From: Deltaproteobacteria bacterium
Lineage (GTDB): Bacteria; Myxococcota_A; Polyangia; Polyangiales; JAFGIB01
DNA: 33,280 nt
Direction: 5' to 3'
Assembly (NCBI GenBank): GCA_016929805.1
Contig: JAFGIB010000319.1
Location: 1-33,280 of the forward strand
Position numbers and translations under genes: made by a program. A model generated the notes under the pieces. That model had not been told where the DNA came from, searched no databases, and was given only the letters and a program-made list of their open reading frames with translations. This document shows, piece by piece, positions 28,565-33,280 of this stretch; within the stretch, counting starts at the first letter, position 1, and each line of letters starts with the position of its first letter.

Positions 28565-28709
28565 TTTTCACCAGCGTTCGTCCTACACCGGTATCGCGTA
28601 GCGAGTTGGGCCGCCAAGCCGCCTGTCGCCTTATCCAGGCGCGGTTACGCGCACGCTCGGTAAAGATTTTCGTACGGCTTAAGGAAAAATGAACGGCTTT
28701 CGTGGTCAC
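28554..28709 (-). CDS. Small ORF filling the prfB-lolC gap, unassigned
   Basis: A GTG-started frame of 51 codons begins 11 bp after the prfB stop, fills the intergenic gap exactly and ends with TAG 11 bp inside the lolC-like gene. The product is very basic (TKIFTERARNRAWIRRQ, then [19 protein letters not shown]) with no signal or membrane segment. I recognise no family. AAGAGA about nine bases upstream is a weak ribosome site. It may be a real small protein, a leader peptide for the permease, or chance. Confidence 0.3.
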   Translation of the reverse strand: MTTKAVHFSLSRTKIFTERARNRAWIRRQAAWRPNSLRDTGVGRTLVKNAR

Positions 28710-28720
28710 GTTAAAGTCTC

Positions 28721-29843
28721 TTAGGATTTCAAGGTCGACGCTTTCATTAGGTATGCCTCGATAAAACCGTCGAGGTTGCCGTCCAGGACCGCGTCGACGT
28801 TACCGACTTTATAGTCGGTTCGTTCGTCTTTGACCAACCGATACGGTGCCAGCGTATAGCTACGGACTTGAGAGCCAAATCCGATCGCCATTTTTTCACT
28901 CGCGAAATTTTGCTTAAACTTCGCTTCCTGTTCCTGTCGGGCTCTTTCGTAAAGATGTCCCCGCAGCATTTTCATGGCCGTTGACCGGTTTTTGTGTTGC
29001 GAGCGTTCCGCCTGGCAGGTGACGACGATGCCGGTTGGTATGTGCGTCAGACGGACCGCTGATTCCGTTTTGTTCACGTGTTGGCCGCCCGCACCGCTCG
29101 AGCGAAACGTATCGACTCGAAGATCGTCCGGTTTGATCTCGATATCTCCCACGTCGTCTTCTAGATCGGGAACAACGAAAACCGCTGCGAATCCCGTGTG
29201 TCTCCTCGCGTTCGAGTCGAACGGACTTATGCGGATCAAACGATGCACGCCGTTTTCCGCCCTCAAGAAACCGTAGGCGTAAGGGCCTTGAACGGTAAAC
29301 GAAACGTCCTTAATACCCGCGTCATCGGCCGGTTGATGGTTTACGATTTCTGTTCTGAACCCTTTGCGTTCGCACCAACGCAAGTACATCCGCATGAGCA
29401 TTTCCGCCCAATCTTGCGCATCGACCCCACCGGCGCCCGGGCTAATCGATACGATCGCATCGGACCGATCCACCGGCTTTGACAGCATTCGCTCCAGCTC
29501 TGTTTCACGGACTCTTCTTTCTATTACGGCAAGCTGCTCGACCAATTCCGGAATGAGCGATTCATCCTCTTCCGCCACCACGAGCTCGAGCAGCTCAGCG
29601 AGATTTTTCACCTCCTCGTTCAGCGCTGTAAATCGCTTTACCTGCTGTTCGAGAGATGCGCGCCTCGTGAGCGCTTTTTGCGCCGCTTCGGGGTGGTCCC
29701 AAAATCCAGGACTCTGCGCGTTCGCGTTCAGCTCGTCGATTTCCCGGCGCAGTCGCTCGAGGTCAAAGATACCTCCCCAGCGTTTCTAGACGCTGAGTAA
29801 TTTTCGTAAGATTTTGACGGATCTCGATAACGCTGGGGTCCAT
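28721..29843 (-). CDS. prfB: Peptide chain release factor 2 (programmed +1 frameshift)
   Basis: Release factor 2 ends translation at UGA and UAA. The gene is in two frames. ORF1 starts at ATG 29843 and runs 26 codons to an in-frame TGA (29765-29763). A +1 slip at CTT-TGA moves to the long frame, giving 373 residues in total, the normal size. The main frame has the anticodon-like SPF tripeptide (RISPFDSNARRHTGFA) and the catalytic GGQ (SSGAGGQHVNKTESAVRLTH). The 29611 GTG start seen in the long frame alone would give a truncated protein and is not the true start. It heads the envelope operon, after a PilZ gene. Confidence 0.96.
29762..29778 (-). promoter_or_regulatory. prfB programmed +1 frameshift signal
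   Basis: On the minus strand GGGGAGGTATCTTTGAC combines a Shine-Dalgarno-like GGGAGG, the slippery CTT codon, the UGA stop and a following C. This is the classical autoregulatory site: low RF2 slows termination at the UGA and favours slippage. Confidence 0.95.
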
Positions 29844-29914
29844 GGCGTTTCTGTCTGATTCTTTTTACTGGCAGCTTGATTAATCGAACGTATCAATCCT
29901 GGATCATCGATCGA

Positions 29915-30319
29915 TTACACCTTGCGATGGTTTCCGATAAGTTTTCTATATAGCACTTTTCCCAAACTCCCGATCATCAGACGTTCCACCTCGTGCTCCA
30001 CGAGCTTTCTTTCAGCTTCCGATTTGTAGATAAAACCGATACCCATTCCCGCGGGCTGGTCTTCTCTAGCTTCTTCAGGCGTTACCGTCCAGTGGACCTT
30101 GCCGCGAAGAACGAGCGGCCTTTCTAAGGTCGGTACTATGAGCTTAAATACGAATTCCGTTCCGATTTCGAGCGGCCGTTCGGTACAGATAAAAGTGCCG
30201 CCACGCCCGATATTTTTGGTATAGTCCGCGAAAAAAGAATTGAGACGCTTATATTCGACCTGCAGTTCTATGGGGTGGCGAGGTTCGGTACGGCGTTCGC
30301 TTGGTGATTCATCCGTCAC
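29915..30319 (-). CDS. PilZ-domain protein
   Basis: A 134-residue single PilZ-domain protein, the fold that binds cyclic di-GMP in many bacteria. The RxxxR motif is present (RRTEPRHPIELQVEYK). The second motif, usually D/NxSxxG, reads NIGRGG with Gly in place of Ser, so nucleotide binding may be altered. It resembles the myxobacterial TIGR02266-type PilZ proteins from memory. GTG start at 30319 with no clear ribosome site. It lies 71 bp upstream of prfB on the same strand. Confidence 0.88.
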   Translation of the reverse strand: MTDESPSERRTEPRHPIELQVEYKRLNSFFADYTKNIGRGGTFICTERPLEIGTEFVFKLIVPTLERPLVLRGKVHWTVTPEEAREDQPAGMGIGFIYKSEAERKLVEHEVERLMIGSLGKVLYRKLIGNHRKV

Positions 30320-30482
30320 AATATGAACAATAGTTCCCTTCTACGCGGGCGGTCAAAGAACAGGTGAAAGATCATCGAACACTAGCTTTATATTTCTGTT
30401 TATCCATATAAATCATTTTTTCTAAATTAGTGCTGGATTTTGGTTTCGGTTAGCGTCGTTCGAGAATCTTAGCGCGTACTGC

Positions 30483-30512
30483 TTGACTTGTGGATAGTGT
30501 CAGCCCTAGGCT
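30483..30512 (+). promoter_or_regulatory. Candidate promoter of the S1-domain protein gene
   Basis: TTGACT (30483-30488) and TAGGCT (30507-30512) are 18 bp apart. The -35 is good and the -10 weak. It would give a leader of about 200 bases. Confidence 0.3.
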
Positions 30513-30720
30513 AAGAAACTGACAAGGTAAGATTTGAACTTACAGCTCTCAAGGCTTCTTCGGGGCGACGCACCTTTTTGAAAGGGTGACGGGTGCCCGA
30601 CGCGCATTACCAGTATTTTTCTGGGAAGTTCATCGAACTAATAGAAGTACTGGATATGGCCATATCGGAGTCCTTAAACCCGTTGGGTTGCTACTAACCA
30701 ATCGAATAGTCAAATTTGTC
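30502..30720 (+). promoter_or_regulatory. Hairpin-rich leader region of the S1-domain gene
   Basis: About 220 bp between the candidate promoter and the ATG hold six inverted repeats in a row. These are AGCC/GGCT (30502-30512), GTAAG/CTTAC (30527-30543), GGGC+CACC/GGTG+GCCC (30563-30598), CCAGTA/TACTGG enclosing AGTTC/GAACT (30610-30653), the 14-bp palindrome GATATGGCCATATC (30653-30666), and AACCC/GGGTT (30677-30689). No ribosome site precedes the ATG. Ribosomal S1 mRNAs are known to be autoregulated through structured leaders; this is a plausible analogue but not a family I recognise. No gene lies in 30320-30501 either. Confidence 0.5.
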
Positions 30721-33135
30721 ATGACGGAAAATAATGAATCATCCGGCCAGGAAGTACGAAGCCCGTTCGTACAAGATGGTGGGGAAATACCGGAGCACTC
30801 GTCGTCGAGCCAAAAAGGGGACGTTAGTGCGCCTTTAGTTGAGGGCATAAAGCCGACTTCGGATTCGGCGGAGTCCGAGGCAACCGGATTTGTTGAGTCG
30901 TCACAACAATCGATACACGGAGAATCGCTTGATATTAGTTCTGATGAAGATGTAGAGCTAGAAGCAAGCGCCGACGACGAGCAGAGCGACGCTGAGCCCG
31001 GCGATGACTCTCACCGACAGAGCGAGAGCAAGGAGCAGATAGGTTTATCCGATTCCTCGACGGATGATTCCGAACCGGCTGAGAGCACGGCTTTCGAGGC
31101 TTCTCAAGACGCGAGCGAGGCGGTCGATAGCGAGCAAGCGAAAAAAAGGCGGAAACGCAAAAAGAGACGAAAACAACCGACTGAGGCGAGCGAAGCAGAA
31201 GAGACTACGACAGAAGATGGGGCTAAACAGACCAAGCGACGGGAAGCCTCCGTTGCGCCGTTCGCGCGGTTTTTGTCCGGTTCGACTAGCGGAAAGAAAC
31301 ACGTTTTTGCGATCAATGAAGTGGTGGCGGGAAGAGTTGTGCGCTGTGAGCAGGGAGCGACTATTATCGATCTATTCGGCAAGGCGATAGCCGTCGCGGA
31401 CGAGTTTGAGCCCCGAGATATCCCGCCGCAGGAGCCTCTACCGACGGCGAATGTCGCCGCCGCCGACGAGAGCACCAACCGGGGTGAAGCGGCGGAGTTA
31501 TCGGCGGCTGGTGAATTCGAATCCGTAGAGGTACGGCAAGATGAGGTGGAAACGCTTGGCGTATCGGATTCGGACGAGCAGGCAGTCATGAGCGGTGGCT
31601 TCGCGGATAACGAGTCGTTGGCGGGTGGCGATGACGGATCGAAAAGCGCCGCGTACGAGGTTGCGGGGCAGGGAGACGAACGCGACGCGACTGAAAACGA
31701 GTCCGAATGCGATTCACAAGGTAGCGGCGAAAAATTGGACTCTTTAGAAGATGGCGAAAACGGGGATGACGAGTCGTCCTTTGATAGCGATAGCTCAGCC
31801 GTTGAAGAAAAAGAACCCGAGCTTCGCCCAGACCCGCCGAAGATAGGCCAGATATTTAAAGGGCGAATCGCTGCGGTCGCCGAAAGCGGTCACGTCGCGT
31901 TAATAAATCGTATTATTGACGCTGAGGCTGCTCGCGAGAGAATCGAGCAATACCAAGAGCAGCGAAAGCGCGTTCTGGGATTAGTCTTCGGATTTAATCG
32001 GGGTGGATTCGATGTGATGGTCGAGGGCATTCGGGCTTTTTGTCCCGCCAGCGGCATGTCGCTGGACGTGATCGATAGTCCCAAGGATCACATCGGCAAG
32101 AAGCTCGAGTTTACCATTCCCAAGCCCAAAGGTAGCTCCAAGGATCTCATCATCAGCCGACGTTCGATTCTCGAAAAAGAGCATCGAAAAAGGATTAAGG
32201 AATTCGCTCGTTCCTTAAAGCCCGGTCAAAAATGCCAGGGTAAAGTCACGCAAATTCGAGACTACGGGCTGTTCGTCGATATCGGGGGCGTGGAAGGTCT
32301 GGTCCACCAATCTGAGCTCTCTTATGCGTTTGGCGCGAAACCCCAAGATGTCGCCCAGCTCGGCGATGAAATCGAAGTTCAGGTGATCAAGGTCAGCACG
32401 CCGGGAGAACATAAAAAGGATCTCAAGAGAGACAGAATCACCCGCGTGGATTTATCGATCAAAGCCCTGCTGCCCGATCCTTGGGAAACCCACGCGAATC
32501 AGGTGGCGGAAGGTACCGTTCAGCAAGGAAGGGTTATTCGAACAACCGATTTCGGGGCTTTTATCGAGCTGGCTCCCTCGGTGGAAGGGTTGCTGCATAT
32601 TTCGGAGCTGGGTCGCGATTTAAAACACGCGAATCAAGTAGTTAAAGAGGGCGAGGAAATCTATGTCGTGGTCGAGAGAGCGGACAAAAGGACGCGCCGG
32701 ATCTCCTTGTCGAAGCTATCAGATTCCGCGTTGGAGGAGTATAAACAAGGTCGTTTGGTGGAGCCTGGCGAACGACCGCAGAGCCTGCAACCGGGAGCTC
32801 GGGTGAAGGTAAAGGTCGAAGCTTATGAACAGCGCGGTTTGATCGTACGCGTGCTCGGCGCGGCTGGAAGACGGGGCCGGGGTTATTTGCCGAACAATGA
32901 AACCGGTACGGAACGTGGCACAGATCTTCGCAAGAAGTTTCCGCTTTCAACCGAATTGGAAGTTAAAATCATCGGTGCGGAAAGGGACGGCGGCTTGAAG
33001 TGCTCGCTCAAAGCGGTTGCCATCGACGACGAAAGGCGGGCGATTAAGGAATATCGTCGAGAGGCGTCCAAGCAGGGGTTCGGTACGTTTGGAGATTTGT
33101 TGAGAGCGAAGCTCGGCGAAGTGTCGCGAGAATAG
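30721..33135 (+). CDS. S1 RNA-binding domain protein with acidic N-terminus and acidic insertion
   Basis: An 804-residue protein. Residues 1-175 are Glu/Asp/Ser-rich, broken by a basic patch (KKRRKRKKRRKQ near 140). S1 domain 1 starts near 195 (VVAGRVVRCEQGATIIDLFG) and is split by about 135 mostly acidic residues (about 235-368) before its closing strands GQIFKGRIAAVAESGHVALI. S1-like domains follow at about 410-465, 498-580 (GLFVDIGGVEGLVHQSEL), 594-660 (FGAFIELAPSVEGLLHISEL) and 689-760. It probably binds mRNA or ribosomes like S1 or RNA-degradation factors; it is not certain to be ribosomal S1 itself. I chose the ATG at 30721. A GTG at 30586 is in frame but would run through the structured leader. 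Confidence 0.85.
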   Translation: MTENNESSGQEVRSPFVQDGGEIPEHSSSSQKGDVSAPLVEGIKPTSDSAESEATGFVESSQQSIHGESLDISSDEDVELEASADDEQSDAEPGDDSHRQSESKEQIGLSDSSTDDSEPAESTAFEASQDASEAVDSEQAKKRRKRKKRRKQPTEASEAEETTTEDGAKQTKRREASVAPFARFLSGSTSGKKHVFAINEVVAGRVVRCEQGATIIDLFGKAIAVADEFEPRDIPPQEPLPTANVAAADESTNRGEAAELSAAGEFESVEVRQDEVETLGVSDSDEQAVMSGGFADNESLAGGDDGSKSAAYEVAGQGDERDATENESECDSQGSGEKLDSLEDGENGDDESSFDSDSSAVEEKEPELRPDPPKIGQIFKGRIAAVAESGHVALINRIIDAEAARERIEQYQEQRKRVLGLVFGFNRGGFDVMVEGIRAFCPASGMSLDVIDSPKDHIGKKLEFTIPKPKGSSKDLIISRRSILEKEHRKRIKEFARSLKPGQKCQGKVTQIRDYGLFVDIGGVEGLVHQSELSYAFGAKPQDVAQLGDEIEVQVIKVSTPGEHKKDLKRDRITRVDLSIKALLPDPWETHANQVAEGTVQQGRVIRTTDFGAFIELAPSVEGLLHISELGRDLKHANQVVKEGEEIYVVVERADKRTRRISLSKLSDSALEEYKQGRLVEPGERPQSLQPGARVKVKVEAYEQRGLIVRVLGAAGRRGRGYLPNNETGTERGTDLRKKFPLSTELEVKIIGAERDGGLKCSLKAVAIDDERRAIKEYRREASKQGFGTFGDLLRAKLGEVSRE

Positions 33136-33140
33136 AGCTT

Positions 33141-33156
33141 AACCTTAACGTTGCAA
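33141..33156. repeat. 16-bp direct repeat, first copy
   Basis: AACCTTAACGTTGCAA occurs here and again, identical, 52 bp later, just after the stop codon of the S1-domain gene. It contains the palindrome AACGTT. Confidence 0.8.
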
Positions 33157-33192
33157 GGGGATAAATCGCGTTTTTCCCTCGGTCTGAGACTA

Positions 33193-33208
33193 AACCTTAA
33201 CGTTGCAA
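33193..33208. repeat. 16-bp direct repeat, second copy
   Basis: Exact second copy of AACCTTAACGTTGCAA. The sequence between the copies shows no other similarity. Confidence 0.8.
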
Positions 33209-33246
33209 AAAATCCGTCGGCGTAAAGCGCTTCGCTCGCGAAAAAT

Positions 33247-33277
33247 AGCGCGAACTAAGGGCGTGCTCACTTTTTTT
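33247..33277 (+). terminator. Intrinsic terminator of the S1-domain gene
   Basis: AGCGCG (33247-33252) pairs with CGTGCT (33262-33267), including one G-T pair, around a nine-base loop. Three bases later comes a run of seven T (33271-33277). It lies 111 bp past the stop codon. Confidence 0.55.
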
Positions 33278-33280
33278 GAA

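Noticed and set aside
28721..29611. prfB as a 296-residue gene starting at GTG 29611
   Set aside because: It would lack the N-terminal domain; the upstream frame with the CTT-TGA-C site restores the full length.
30519..30600. Possible tRNA on the minus strand, since GTAAG-TTCAAAT-CTTAC looks like a T arm and a CACC/GGTG stem-loop lies nearby
   Set aside because: No matching 5' acceptor strand for CTTGTCA exists at the needed distance, the anticodon-like loop has the wrong size and no D arm can be drawn. Treated as part of the structured leader.
30586..30720. N-terminal extension of the S1-domain protein from GTG 30586
   Set aside because: The added 45 residues lie on the hairpin-rich leader and do not resemble the acidic start of the protein.
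1..33280. CRISPR array, prophage or defence island
   Set aside because: No regularly spaced repeats and no integrase, transposase, restriction or Cas-like proteins. The SNF2 helicase alone does not make a defence system, since SWIM-SNF2 proteins are common housekeeping or repair factors.

Overview
The window reads as chromosomal core DNA of a Gram-negative bacterium, most likely a member of the former Deltaproteobacteria (Myxococcota or a relative). The outer-membrane machinery (BamA, Skp, Lol transporter, TolC, MlaC) shows a double membrane. RNase J together with trigger factor, a tig-clpP-clpX-lon order, a DUF507 protein, a PilZ protein of myxobacterial type and a barrel protein resembling the myxobacterial TIGR04551 family all point the same way. 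This lineage call is inference from gene content; no 16S or marker tree is possible here. I see no prophage, transposase, CRISPR array or defence island.

Layout. (1) 1-3825: a repeat element cut by the window edge, then on the minus strand a SWIM-SNF2 helicase and an M50 membrane protease. (2) 3826-4188: a terminator candidate, tRNA-Val(TAC) and its promoter. (3) 4285-13479, minus strand, transcribed in the order rnj, HExxH lipoprotein, tig, clpP, clpX, lon: an RNA-decay and proteostasis block. (4) 13480-15958: a divergent intergenic region and a plus-strand outer-membrane barrel protein. (5) 15955-18006, minus: DUF507, yicC, gmk. (6) 18007-19246: a long AT-rich intergenic region and a Crp/Fnr-type regulator (plus). 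(7) 19251-20190: an orphan MlaC-like protein (minus) and a complete second copy of the repeat element. (8) 20231-30319, minus, transcribed PilZ protein, prfB (programmed +1 frameshift), a small unassigned ORF, lolC-like, lolD, bamA, skp, fabZ, tolC: an envelope-biogenesis operon. (9) 30483-33280, plus: a structured leader, a large S1-domain protein with an acidic insertion, a 16-bp direct repeat pair and a terminator.

How the genes work together. Trigger factor, ClpXP and Lon fold or destroy new proteins. RNase J and YicC handle RNA, and GMP kinase supplies GDP. The envelope operon places the lipoprotein-release pump, the outer-membrane assembly foldase and its periplasmic chaperone next to a lipid dehydratase and an efflux channel.

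Most unusual items: a hairpin-rich repeat present in two inverted copies of different architecture, one carrying about 130 bp of extra nested palindromes; a very structured leader in front of the S1 gene; a LolC-like permease with an added membrane domain of about 220 residues; and a bam cluster lacking the lpxD, lpxA and lysS genes often found there. Nothing here is clearly a new enzymatic system. The repeat family is the best candidate for something undescribed.
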